Below are positions 1 through 7,772 of a stretch of DNA of 21,980 nucleotides, in pieces. Where the stretch lies: positions 1 through 21,980 of the forward strand of contig JAWOJF010000195.1 in the NCBI GenBank assembly GCA_046481785.1, written 5' to 3'. The stretch is from JAWOJF01 sp046481785 (GTDB lineage: Bacteria > Bacteroidota > Ignavibacteria > Ignavibacteriales > Ignavibacteriaceae). Made by a program: the position numbers and the translations under genes. Below the pieces are notes generated by a model. The model was not told the origin of the DNA and did no database searches. It was given only the letters and a program-made list of their open reading frames with translations. Within the stretch, counting starts at the first letter, position 1, and every line of letters begins with the position of its first letter.

Positions 1-97
1 GTGCTTCAGGGGAAGCTTCTATTTTTTCAACCGTTGCGTCTGTCTTTATTATTGTATCAATAAAGAGCGATACTATTTCAGAACTTGTAGAAATCAT
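1..97 (-). CDS. Partial gene start, possible LUD-domain lactate utilisation protein
   Basis: The first 32 codons of a minus-strand gene are visible, from an ATG at 97 and running off the window edge. The peptide begins MISTSSEIVSLFIDTIIKTD and continues with a short acidic and basic helix-like stretch. It lies 20 bp after the aldolase/dehydrogenase stop codon and in the same direction, so it is probably the next operon gene. There is no clear Shine-Dalgarno sequence; the spacer is AT-rich. An amphipathic N-terminus of this kind is compatible with LUD-domain (LutC/LldG-like) proteins. A lactate oxidation gene would make sense here, because the preceding enzyme is expected to release L-lactate. 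The family call is mainly context inference; only the open frame and its position are seen directly. Confidence 0.4.
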   Translation of the reverse strand, partial: MISTSSEIVSLFIDTIIKTDATVEKIEASPEA

Positions 98-117
98 TTA
101 TTATTAATAATACAAAA

Positions 118-2310
118 TCATCTTAAAAAAGCCTCATGTAAACCACCATCCACATTCAGTATCTGGCCGGTTGTTTTACTTAAACGTTCGCTGGAAAGAA
201 GATATGCACCCTCTGCCTGATCACTTAATGTTATTGGCATCTTAGTAAGAGTCCGTTGAGCATAAAACTCTGCTAATTTATTACGAAGCGTTTCAGTATC
301 TTCATTTTCAGAAAACTGAATATTATATTTTACCAAAGAACTGATTACCCTGTCACGTGGGAACATACTGCTTCCTTCAACTACAGTGGCGGGAGCCAAT
401 CCGTTTACGCGTATAAGCGGAGCAAGTTCAATTGCTAATTCACGCACAAGATGGTTAGCTGCAGCTTTGCTTGTGTCATAAGCCATTGAACCTTTTTTAG
501 AAACTGCCGCATTAACACTTGTAGTAATTACCAGACTTCCTTTCAATCCCTGGGATTCCCATATTTTTTTTGCCTCATCTGCTATAAGATAAGAGCCAAT
601 CACATTTATATCAAAGGTCTGTTTCCATTTATCATCAGGGACATAACCTGTTTTATCCGGCGGAACAAATATGCCGGCAGTTACAATTACTTTATCAATT
701 CCCCCATAAGCAAGTATAGTTTGCCGAAACAATTCCCTGATACTTTCACGGTTTGTTATATCAACAGCCAAACCTATTGCAGAGCCGCACTTTGATATCC
801 CGGAACCGGCCACGCCAATTCCAAAACCATATATATCAATTAATTCTTTTGCTGTTTCTTCAGCGGCATCCTTATTTATATCAGCACAAACAACATGTGC
901 TCCTTCTTTTGCAACTCTTTTAGATACTGCCTTTCCAATTCCACTGCCTGCCCCTACCACCAGAACTATTTCTCTGGCAAATTCTTTTTCCGGGGGCATG
1001 CGGCGGAGTTTTGCTTCTTCGAGTGCCCAGTATTCAATATCAAATGCTTCCTGCCGCGGCAAAGCAATATATTCATCAATTGCTTCCGCACCGCGCATAA
1101 CTTCAACTGCATTATTATAAAATTCTGCGGTTACTCTTGATTCACTTTTATTTTTTCCAAAGGCTATCATACCTAAACCGGGGATAAGAATAACTGTCGG
1201 GTTTGGATTACGCATTGCTGGTGAATCCTGATGCTTGCATGCTTCGTAGTATTCTGCATAATCAGAGCGGTATTTTTCCAAACCTTTTTCAAGTTTTTTC
1301 ATAAGTGCTGATGAATCTTCCTTTTGGGGATTCCAGTCTATATATAATGGTTTTATTTTTGTTCTTAAAAAATGATCGGGACATGAAGTACCTAATTCGG
1401 CCAAACGTTCAGCATCAGCACTATTAACAAAACGTAAAATTTTTTCATCAGATTGTACTGTGGCTATAAACTTGTTTTGCCTGGAAACCAACCCGCGCAG
1501 CTTAGGCAGGATCTCAACCAGTATTTTATTCTGCTCTTTTTCTGATAAAGATTTATATTTCTGCCCGCCGAAAGTGTTAATCCCTTTATCATTATCTTCA
1601 ATATATTTAGCGGCTTTCTCAATTATAGAGAGCGTAAGCTCATAACACTCTGCATCATCATCAGCCCAATTAATTACACCATGCTGGCCTAATATTAATC
1701 CTTTAATGTTTGGATTCTTTCTGCATTCTTCCTGAATAATTAGCCCAAGATCAAAACCGGGGCGCTGCCATTTAACCCACCCGATTTCATCACTAAAAAT
1801 TTTCTTTGTCAGCACTTCTGAATTCTTGGAAGCAGCAATTGCAATTACCGCATCAGGGTGCATATGGTCAACATGTTTAAATGGGACAAACGAATGCAGC
1901 GGTGTATCAATTGAACTGGCTCTTGGATTAAGGTTAAAGACGGTATGTTTGTACATCTCTACCATCGAATCTTCTATTTCAGTTTTTGCCCCTTTTACAC
2001 CAGCTGAATTATAAATATCCTGAAGCCTGATTAACAACTCCTGGTATAATGAAGCAAAGTTTTCTTTTTTTGATGTACGGAGATCACCCCCGGAACCTTT
2101 TATCCAAAGGACTTCCACATCCTTACCTGTTAAGGGATCTTTCATCATTATTTTTGAGGAAGTATTGCCACCGCCCGTATTCGTAATCCGCTGATCACTC
2201 CCTAAAAGATTAGAACGATAAACCAGGCGATCCACGGAATCCAGTTTACCTGCTGTTTTAGTCTCCCATTTATAATTAACGTGTTTAAATTCTTTCATCT
2301 TTGTTGACAT
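118..2310 (-). CDS. rhaEW: Bifunctional rhamnulose-1-phosphate aldolase / L-lactaldehyde dehydrogenase (RhaEW type)
   Basis: This 730-residue cytoplasmic fusion should cleave L-rhamnulose 1-phosphate to dihydroxyacetone phosphate and L-lactaldehyde, then oxidise the aldehyde to L-lactate with NAD. The N-terminal half (about 20-430) is a class II aldolase/adducin domain, with the metal-binding HMH motif at 149-151 and a further His in LGQHG near 210. The C-terminal half (about 445-730) is a short-chain dehydrogenase. It has the Rossmann loop GAGSGIG at 453-459, Ser near 598, the YxxxK pair Y611/K615, and a C-terminal NVDGG. The length of about 700 residues or more and the domain order fit the known bifunctional aldolase/SDR family. 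The start at 2310 is preceded by GAGAG, and the gap to rhaB is 21 bp. The dehydrogenase substrate is assigned from pathway context and could also include related hydroxyaldehydes. Confidence 0.93.
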   Translation of the reverse strand: MSTKMKEFKHVNYKWETKTAGKLDSVDRLVYRSNLLGSDQRITNTGGGNTSSKIMMKDPLTGKDVEVLWIKGSGGDLRTSKKENFASLYQELLIRLQDIYNSAGVKGAKTEIEDSMVEMYKHTVFNLNPRASSIDTPLHSFVPFKHVDHMHPDAVIAIAASKNSEVLTKKIFSDEIGWVKWQRPGFDLGLIIQEECRKNPNIKGLILGQHGVINWADDDAECYELTLSIIEKAAKYIEDNDKGINTFGGQKYKSLSEKEQNKILVEILPKLRGLVSRQNKFIATVQSDEKILRFVNSADAERLAELGTSCPDHFLRTKIKPLYIDWNPQKEDSSALMKKLEKGLEKYRSDYAEYYEACKHQDSPAMRNPNPTVILIPGLGMIAFGKNKSESRVTAEFYNNAVEVMRGAEAIDEYIALPRQEAFDIEYWALEEAKLRRMPPEKEFAREIVLVVGAGSGIGKAVSKRVAKEGAHVVCADINKDAAEETAKELIDIYGFGIGVAGSGISKCGSAIGLAVDITNRESIRELFRQTILAYGGIDKVIVTAGIFVPPDKTGYVPDDKWKQTFDINVIGSYLIADEAKKIWESQGLKGSLVITTSVNAAVSKKGSMAYDTSKAAANHLVRELAIELAPLIRVNGLAPATVVEGSSMFPRDRVISSLVKYNIQFSENEDTETLRNKLAEFYAQRTLTKMPITLSDQAEGAYLLSSERLSKTTGQILNVDGGLHEAFLR

Positions 2311-2331
2311 TCTAAAGCTCTCTTTTTTTTA

Positions 2332-3786
2332 CTAAAAACTATTTTCCATAATACTATTCCTGGAATACTTTAAATAAGCCTCATCCCAGATCATTTTATC
2401 TTTAGGTTCATAATGCTCAAGTTCAGGCATATTTGCAATAATTTCTCTTGCCTCCTGAAGACTACCCAATTCACCCATTGCAATGAATTGAACAATTGCA
2501 TTACCTGTAACCGTAGCTTCCGAAGGGCCTGCAATAACAGGCAAACCTGTTGCATTGGCGGTTAACTGGTTAAGAAATTTATTTTTTGAACCGCCGCCAA
2601 CAATATGTATAACTTCAGCTTTTCGTCCGGAGATTTTTAACAGTTGGTTGATAACATCTTTATATGTTAAAGCCAGGCTTTCTAAAACACATCTTACAAC
2701 CGCACCGGTAGTTAAAGGTATTGGCTGAGAAGTTTTCCTGCAGAAATCACGTATTGCCCCGGGATGATTTCCGGGATGCAAAAAAACAGGATCATTCGGA
2801 TATATATATGACTGAAGCGGCGGTTCCAGTTCTGCAAGGCTTATCAAATCATTATAAGAATAATAATAACCTTCCGTCTGCCAGGTTCTCCGGCACTCCT
2901 GCAATATCCATAGTCCTATAACATTTTTTAAAAATCTGAATGTACCGTACACGCCGCCTTCATTTGTAACATTGGCTTTTAATGCTTCGTTATTAATTAT
3001 TGGAGCAGGCAGCTCTAAGCCCACAAGGCTCCACGTACCACTGCTTATATATACAAAGTTACTGGTACGCGCCGGAACAGCAGCCACAGCACTTCCTGTG
3101 TCATGTGCAGCAACAGTTATAACTTCCATATCTTCGTAATTCCCGATCCTGGTTCCGGGTTTTACAACTTCAGGAAAAATATGAACAGGAATTTGCAGCT
3201 TTTGCATTAAATCTGTTGCCCATGTATTAGTCCTGGAATTAAACATTTGTGTAGTTGTTGCACTGGTAAACTCACATAACTTTATACCGGTTAACCAGAA
3301 GTTCAGCAAATCCGGTGGAGTAAGAAATGTTTTTGCGGCTGAAAGAAGCCTGGGCTGGTTTTCAACCAAACTCATGATCTGGTAGAGAGTATTTATAGAC
3401 ATGAACTGGATACCCGTCTCATTAAAGATTTCTTCTCTGGAGACCTTTGTAAAAACTTTTTCCATCATCCCGTTTGTTCTTTTATCACGATGGTGGACCG
3501 GATTGCTTAGTAAAGTATCCCGTTCATCCAGCAACACAAAATCTACTCCCCAGGTATCAATTCCAACGCTTACCGGCTTTAATGATTTGCCTTTTATAAT
3601 ACCATCCTTCAAGTCATTCCATAGCCGCAAAATATCCCAGTGTAAAGCACCGTTGACCAGGGCAGGGACATTTGTAAAACGATGCAGTTCTTCTATGTGA
3701 AATGCCCTTCCATTGTAAGCAACTCCCATTACCCGTCCAGATTCACCCCCCAAATCTGCAGATAAAACATTTGTTTTAGATTTCAT
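2332..3786 (-). CDS. rhaB: L-rhamnulokinase
   Basis: This 484-residue FGGY-family sugar kinase should phosphorylate L-rhamnulose to L-rhamnulose 1-phosphate using ATP in the cytoplasm. The N-terminal actin-like fold starts with the phosphate-binding stretch SADLGGESGRV (about 9-19). GIDTWGVDF at 75-83 is typical of rhamnulokinases. The likely catalytic base is D229, in AAHDTGSAV. The second ATP-binding segment is HIVGGGSKN around 394-401. Length matches the family's usual 480-490 residues. It sits between the isomerase (15-bp gap) and the aldolase/dehydrogenase (21-bp gap), which supports rhamnulose over other ketoses such as fuculose. No Shine-Dalgarno sequence is evident before the ATG, which is common in this phylum. 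The initiator gives the expected short N-terminus. Confidence 0.94.
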   Translation of the reverse strand: MKSKTNVLSADLGGESGRVMGVAYNGRAFHIEELHRFTNVPALVNGALHWDILRLWNDLKDGIIKGKSLKPVSVGIDTWGVDFVLLDERDTLLSNPVHHRDKRTNGMMEKVFTKVSREEIFNETGIQFMSINTLYQIMSLVENQPRLLSAAKTFLTPPDLLNFWLTGIKLCEFTSATTTQMFNSRTNTWATDLMQKLQIPVHIFPEVVKPGTRIGNYEDMEVITVAAHDTGSAVAAVPARTSNFVYISSGTWSLVGLELPAPIINNEALKANVTNEGGVYGTFRFLKNVIGLWILQECRRTWQTEGYYYSYNDLISLAELEPPLQSYIYPNDPVFLHPGNHPGAIRDFCRKTSQPIPLTTGAVVRCVLESLALTYKDVINQLLKISGRKAEVIHIVGGGSKNKFLNQLTANATGLPVIAGPSEATVTGNAIVQFIAMGELGSLQEAREIIANMPELEHYEPKDKMIWDEAYLKYSRNSIMENSF

Positions 3787-3801
3787 ATTATTATTAAAAT
3801 A

Positions 3802-5022
3802 TTACTCAACCGGAAAACCACTGCCCGAGGTTGCTATACCTCTTTCAACTGCAATGCCGGCGGCATAATTATCACTCCGGTAATAAGAAATTGGATCGGG
3901 ACTAACACCCATTTCTTCTCTTACTTCCGCAAGTAAGGGACGAACATCTGTTTCAAAAGCATCCGTTAAAATTCTGTGTGCACCTAATATATCTCCGGCT
4001 TTTTGAGCAGACTCAAGCGAATTATAATCTACTATCAAAGCTTTTGCATAAGCTGTCTGGCAATTTAAAATGCTTAATATCATAGCCTCCAGTTTAGGTT
4101 CTATAGCATGACTTTGATCTATCATATATGCAACATTTTCAGCTTTAGACCCTGATGAAACCAATTTTGTGAAAATATCAAAAAGTTCAAATGGGTTTTC
4201 TGTGCCAACTATAAGATCGTCATCTGCATATTTACGGGCATTAAAATGAAATCCACCTAACTTCTGTTCACTTAAAAGGAAGGAGATTATGTGAGGTATA
4301 TTGGTACCGTGAGGATGATGTCCGGTATCAACAAGAACCTGGGCGTTTGGGCCACATTTAAGAGCCATTGCATATGCCATACCCCAGTCTGCTAAATCAG
4401 TATGATAAAATGCCGGTTCAAAAAATTTGTATTCAATTAACATTCTGCTGTTGGCAGGAAGATTTGAATAAATTTTTTGCAAACCGGTTTCCAGATACCC
4501 TTTCCTTTTAGCTAAATTGTCCTGACCGGCATAATTAGTTCCGTCTGCCAGCCATAGACTTAAAATATTACTTCCGGTTTGTTTCATAATTTCGCAGCAC
4601 TCCAGTATATGAATGAGTGCCTTTTCACGTACTTCCTTATCCGGGCTGCATAATGACCCCAGTTTATAACTTTTATCCTGAAATAGATTTGGGTTTATTG
4701 CACCAAGCATAACACCCTTATCTTCTGCATATTGTTTTAATTCTGAATAGCTATTGGTTTTATCCCATGGTATATGCAGAGCAACGGAGGGAGCAATACC
4801 TGTTAATTTATGAACATACGATGCATCAGAAATTTTTTCATATACATTTCTTGCTGCACCGGGCCATGCAAAGGTATTAAACCGGGTACCACTATTACCA
4901 TAACCCCAGCTAGGTGTCTCAATACGCTGGTTTTTCAATAAAGTTTTAACCTTCCTTATATCAATATTTGAACTTTCAAGTTTTTCAAAAATATTTACAG
5001 AAGGTTTTACCAGATTATTCAT
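3802..5022 (-). CDS. rhaI: L-rhamnose isomerase, Pseudomonas stutzeri-like type
   Basis: This 406-residue TIM-barrel isomerase should convert L-rhamnose to L-rhamnulose, the first catabolic step. Metal and active-site residues appear in family order: E197 in LIEYKFFEP, D232 and H235 in LVDTGHH, H259 in GFHFN, D267 and D269 in YADDDL, and D302 in MIDQSH. Their spacing matches the published P. stutzeri enzyme as I recall it, with a near-constant offset of 22. This is the RhaI type rather than the E. coli RhaA type, and it can have broad aldose specificity. The start at 5022 is preceded by AAGGAAA at usable spacing. It is 39 bp downstream of the small membrane protein and 15 bp upstream of rhaB, all in one direction. 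Confidence 0.94.
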   Translation of the reverse strand: MNNLVKPSVNIFEKLESSNIDIRKVKTLLKNQRIETPSWGYGNSGTRFNTFAWPGAARNVYEKISDASYVHKLTGIAPSVALHIPWDKTNSYSELKQYAEDKGVMLGAINPNLFQDKSYKLGSLCSPDKEVREKALIHILECCEIMKQTGSNILSLWLADGTNYAGQDNLAKRKGYLETGLQKIYSNLPANSRMLIEYKFFEPAFYHTDLADWGMAYAMALKCGPNAQVLVDTGHHPHGTNIPHIISFLLSEQKLGGFHFNARKYADDDLIVGTENPFELFDIFTKLVSSGSKAENVAYMIDQSHAIEPKLEAMILSILNCQTAYAKALIVDYNSLESAQKAGDILGAHRILTDAFETDVRPLLAEVREEMGVSPDPISYYRSDNYAAGIAVERGIATSGSGFPVE

Positions 5023-5061
5023 TTTTAATTTTCCTTATCAAACAATATTATTCTGCAGGTC

Positions 5062-5238
5062 TTATGCCTGCTTCTCCTTTTTCATCCAGAAAGGTGCTGT
5101 TAAAAACCAAAGAGCCGTTCCAATACTCATCAGGTTAACATGCATTTCCCACTCAATAGTCTTGGTAAAGACTAATACAGAAGGCAGGAGAGTTAATAAC
5201 AAACCAATAGCTGAAATAACCATTAAAATTTTTTTCAC
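5062..5238 (-). CDS. 58-residue two-helix membrane protein coupled to the permease
   Basis: This small protein starts at GTG (5238) and ends with TAA at 5062. It begins KKILMVISAIGLLLTLLPS after the initiator, giving one hydrophobic helix (about 4-24). A loop with IEWEMH follows, then a second helix containing GTALWFLTAPFW (about 39-51) and a lysine-rich end. The GTG overlaps the permease stop as GTGA. A perfect AAGGAGGT lies at 5242-5249 inside the permease's last codons, so translation is likely coupled. Spacing from the SD core to GTG is short (about 4 nt). The next in-frame ATG is too far away to be better. Function is unknown; its position suggests an accessory or stabilising subunit of the transporter. 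I do not assign a named family. Confidence 0.8.
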   Translation of the reverse strand: MKKILMVISAIGLLLTLLPSVLVFTKTIEWEMHVNLMSIGTALWFLTAPFWMKKEKQA

Positions 5239-6641
5239 AGTACCTCCTTAACTACTTTATTTGCCATTACCTTTTGCTGCACATAACTCAACGCAGTATA
5301 AAGAGCAACTGCAATAAACCAGCCGGGTAATGCTTTAAAGAATATTTCAATAGGCAGCAGGAATGAAACAATAAGCGTGACAGCCCAGGTAACAGCAGCA
5401 GGCCAGCTAAACAGAGTTTTACTTATTTCGGCATAATTCTGCTGCAGCCCTACTTTAGCAAAAAGCCAGTAGTCTGAAAATATAATGGCGCCCATGGGCA
5501 TTAGTAATAAACCATAAAGAGCTACAAAATCTAGCAGCATCATTACAAGAGCAGGGAAAAATGCAGCACAAGTAGTAATCATACCCACAACCATTGTTAC
5601 TTTCCAGGTTTTAGAGTTGGGCATAATGCCTTGCAGCGCAAGACCCGCTCTGTATATTGTTGGGTTTGCTGTAGTCCATCCGGCAATGATAACACATAAT
5701 GCCCCTGCAAAGCCGGCAGCGCGATAGGCAACAGGACCCGGCGCAAAGGTAAGGCTGTTATTAGATTCAAGCAGAAATAAGGAATACAAAATACCCGATG
5801 CTATCCAGGCGATGTAGTGCCCGACAAACATACCTGCTGATGAAGTAAAGCCATAATACCATTTCTTAGCATAACGTAAAATTGAGAGATCGGACATGCC
5901 GATATGCATTGCAAGATTACAGAACCATGCAAAAAATAATATGTGCCAGAAAGTAAATTTACTTTGACCGGGAAGAGGGGTACCATTCCATATTTTTTCT
6001 TTTGCGGTAGTCCAAAAATCAGATAAAGAATTAACACCTAACTCAGGGAGAACTGATATTGCTGCTGCAATAAAAACAAGCGGCATCCACGGTGCGGCAT
6101 ATTTTGCCACACGGGCCACAACAGTATATCCAAACATTGCTATTACTGTAGTTACTGTGCCTACAAATATAACGGCAATAATCCACCCAATACTGCTTGG
6201 ATAAAAATCATTTAAGGAAGGCATTGTCAAATTAAAAGGAATACCAACAGCAGTAGCCGATACCGCTATCATTGATCCGGCTAAAAAGCAAAACATTACT
6301 GCATTAACAAGGTTATATAACTGAGTAAGTTTTTTTCCGGCTATTTTTTCGAGATAAAAATAAATAGTAATACGTGTTTTTGCGGCAATAGGAGCTGTTA
6401 TAAATGCCCAGCTTAATACTGCCAAAAGATTTCCTACAAGCAATCCTAAAACCAGATCAGATGCAGCTACTCCATGGGCGACAAATAAAGGACCGATAAC
6501 AAACTCAGTCCCCGCCGTATGCTCGCCTGCATACATACCCCAAAAACTGGAGGATTTTTTTAATTTATTTTCAGGTACAGGGATCCTTTCAAACTCATTT
6601 ACCTCGTTAAGCTTTTTTGTAAATATGGAATTATTAAGCAT
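5235..6641 (-). CDS. NCS1-like multi-spanning permease, probable L-rhamnose importer
   Basis: This 468-residue integral inner-membrane protein has about 12 hydrophobic segments. The N-terminal cytoplasmic stretch carries FERIPVPENKLKKSSSFWGM. The first helices contain GTEFVIGPLF and ASDLVLGLLVGNLLAVL, a layout resembling the purine/cytosine permease (NCS1) group of the APC superfamily. Characterised members of that group carry nucleobases, hydantoins or vitamins. As the first gene of a rhamnose operon containing no other transporter, it is best read as the sugar (L-rhamnose or a related 6-deoxyhexose) importer, probably cation-coupled. That substrate is inference. GAGGG lies 6 nt before the ATG at 6641. 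It faces an AraC regulator across a control region with paired operator-like motifs. It is not RhaT (a smaller DMT protein), and I see no major-facilitator motif. Confidence 0.78.
   Translation of the reverse strand: MLNNSIFTKKLNEVNEFERIPVPENKLKKSSSFWGMYAGEHTAGTEFVIGPLFVAHGVAASDLVLGLLVGNLLAVLSWAFITAPIAAKTRITIYFYLEKIAGKKLTQLYNLVNAVMFCFLAGSMIAVSATAVGIPFNLTMPSLNDFYPSSIGWIIAVIFVGTVTTVIAMFGYTVVARVAKYAAPWMPLVFIAAAISVLPELGVNSLSDFWTTAKEKIWNGTPLPGQSKFTFWHILFFAWFCNLAMHIGMSDLSILRYAKKWYYGFTSSAGMFVGHYIAWIASGILYSLFLLESNNSLTFAPGPVAYRAAGFAGALCVIIAGWTTANPTIYRAGLALQGIMPNSKTWKVTMVVGMITTCAAFFPALVMMLLDFVALYGLLLMPMGAIIFSDYWLFAKVGLQQNYAEISKTLFSWPAAVTWAVTLIVSFLLPIEIFFKALPGWFIAVALYTALSYVQQKVMANKVVKEVL
5242..5249 (-). 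promoter_or_regulatory. Strong internal Shine-Dalgarno for the 58-residue protein
   Basis: AAGGAGGT on the minus strand lies within the last codons of the permease (encoding KEV) and a few bases before the overlapping GTG start. Most genes around it have weak or no Shine-Dalgarno sequences, so this perfect one supports real translation of the small gene. Confidence 0.7.
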
Positions 6642-6691
6642 TGATCCCTCTATTAAGAATTTTAATGCAATTTAAATCAAATAAATGTATC

Positions 6692-6719
6692 TTTTGACAT
6701 TCCATAACAGGTTGAAGAT
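6692..6719 (+). promoter_or_regulatory. Candidate AraC-type operator, left copy
   Basis: TTTTGACA at 6692-6699, then 13 bases, then TGAAGAT at 6713-6719. The same 15 defined bases with the same spacing recur inverted at 6755-6782. A 28-bp asymmetric bipartite site fits AraC-family proteins, whose two helix-turn-helix motifs contact successive major grooves. It lies nearest the permease start. Confidence 0.6.
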
Positions 6720-6754
6720 CTTAAGCCTTTATACGTTATAAGTTAAATAACTAA

Positions 6755-6782
6755 ATCTTCAGCAATTAATAAATTGTCAAAA
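6755..6782 (-). promoter_or_regulatory. Candidate AraC-type operator, right copy in inverted orientation
   Basis: On the minus strand TTTTGACA (6782 to 6775), 13 bases, then TGAAGAT (6761 to 6755). It faces the left copy, with 35 bp between them. A further TTTTGACA half, without a good partner, lies at 6801-6808 close to the regulator gene and may serve autoregulation. Confidence 0.6.
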
Positions 6783-6844
6783 TGTGTTTTGTTTTGTATT
6801 TTTTGACATATATTCTCTCAAAATGATATTGAGGAAATTTCAGC

Positions 6845-7747
6845 ATGATCCGAACAAAAAACAGTTCCTTCAATTACCTAACCAGTACAGATACTGATAA
6901 ACTTTGGGGACTTTATATTACAGGCTGCGGTTGCGCAGATATTCCCCCCAATTCCAAATACCCGCCAACCCAACATCCTGATACATATATGTTTGATTGG
7001 AGCAACGGCCGTGTTTTACCTGAATTTCAAATCCTCTATATAACACACGGTGAAGGTATTTTTGAAACCAAAAAATCGGGTAAAAAGAAAGTTGGTGCCG
7101 GAAGTATACTTCTTCTTTTCCCGGGTATTTGGCACCGCTACCAGCCAAGTTCAAAAACCGGATGGAAGGAATACTGGATTTCGTTTAACGGAAGCCAACC
7201 CGATATATTCATGAAAAATGGCATCCTTCCTGAGAATAATCCTGTTTTGGAAATTGGATTAAGTGAAACTCTAATAAGTTTATATCATCAAATTTTAGAA
7301 CTAATTGAAAGTGAGAAAATAGGTTATAAAGAAATTATTTCTACTCTCACTTACCAAATCATAGCACAGGTTAACACTCTGCAAAACTCAAAAAGGTTTG
7401 CAGGAAAAGAAATTGAAAATACTATTCAGAAAGCAAAAGCATATATTGCAGACAATATCGATTCTGAAATAAAATTTGAAACCCTGGCATCCGAACTTGG
7501 AATAGGATACTCATGGTTCAGGCGTATGTTCAGGCATTATACCGGCCTGGCGCCAACCCAATATTTTTTACAATTAAAACTTAATAAAGCAAAAGAGCTT
7601 GTTATTGGAACTTCACTTTCAATAAAACAAATTTCAGTAATGCTCGGCTTTGAATCACAATACTATTTTTCTAAAATTTTCAAGAAGAAGACCGGTATGT
7701 CCCCTATACAGTTACGTAATTATTCACAGAAATATAGTCCGCACTAA
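6845..7747 (+). CDS. AraC-family transcriptional regulator with cupin sensor domain, probable rhamnose regulator
   Basis: This 300-residue regulator has an N-terminal cupin/AraC-binding sensor (about 15-170). It includes the strand-turn pattern VGAGSILLLFPGIWHRYQP, followed by WKEYWISFNG, which is typical of sugar-sensing AraC proteins. The C-terminal DNA-binding domain (about 195-295) has two helix-turn-helix units: FETLASELGIGYSWFRRMFR, and IKQISVMLGF followed by YYFSKIFKKKTGMSP. It is transcribed away from the rhamnose operon across a region with two inverted copies of a bipartite motif, so it is probably that operon's rhamnose-responsive activator. The name RhaS/RhaR is not given because orthology cannot be shown from sequence alone. 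The start is supported by GAGGAAA upstream. It converges on the GH43 gene with only 25 bp between the stops and no clear terminator there. Confidence 0.92.
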   Translation: MIRTKNSSFNYLTSTDTDKLWGLYITGCGCADIPPNSKYPPTQHPDTYMFDWSNGRVLPEFQILYITHGEGIFETKKSGKKKVGAGSILLLFPGIWHRYQPSSKTGWKEYWISFNGSQPDIFMKNGILPENNPVLEIGLSETLISLYHQILELIESEKIGYKEIISTLTYQIIAQVNTLQNSKRFAGKEIENTIQKAKAYIADNIDSEIKFETLASELGIGYSWFRRMFRHYTGLAPTQYFLQLKLNKAKELVIGTSLSIKQISVMLGFESQYYFSKIFKKKTGMSPIQLRNYSQKYSPH

Positions 7748-7772
7748 CTATAAGTATTAATGCTGTTGATTT

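Larger units (their letters stand above)
6642..6844. promoter_or_regulatory. Divergent control region between permease operon and araC-type regulator
   Basis: This 203-bp AT-rich gap separates the minus-strand rhamnose operon from the plus-strand regulator, so it must carry promoters in both directions. TTTTGACA occurs three times: plus at 6692-6699, minus at 6775-6782, plus at 6801-6808. The first two are followed after exactly 13 bases by TGAAGAT. A short palindrome AGTTAAATAACT lies between them at 6741-6752. I cannot assign exact -33/-7 elements with confidence. A GAGG lies about 10 nt before the regulator ATG. Confidence 0.75.

Noticed and set aside
7748..7772. Bidirectional terminator between the converging regulator and GH43 genes
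   Set aside because: The 25-bp spacer has no stem with adequate pairing and no T-run.
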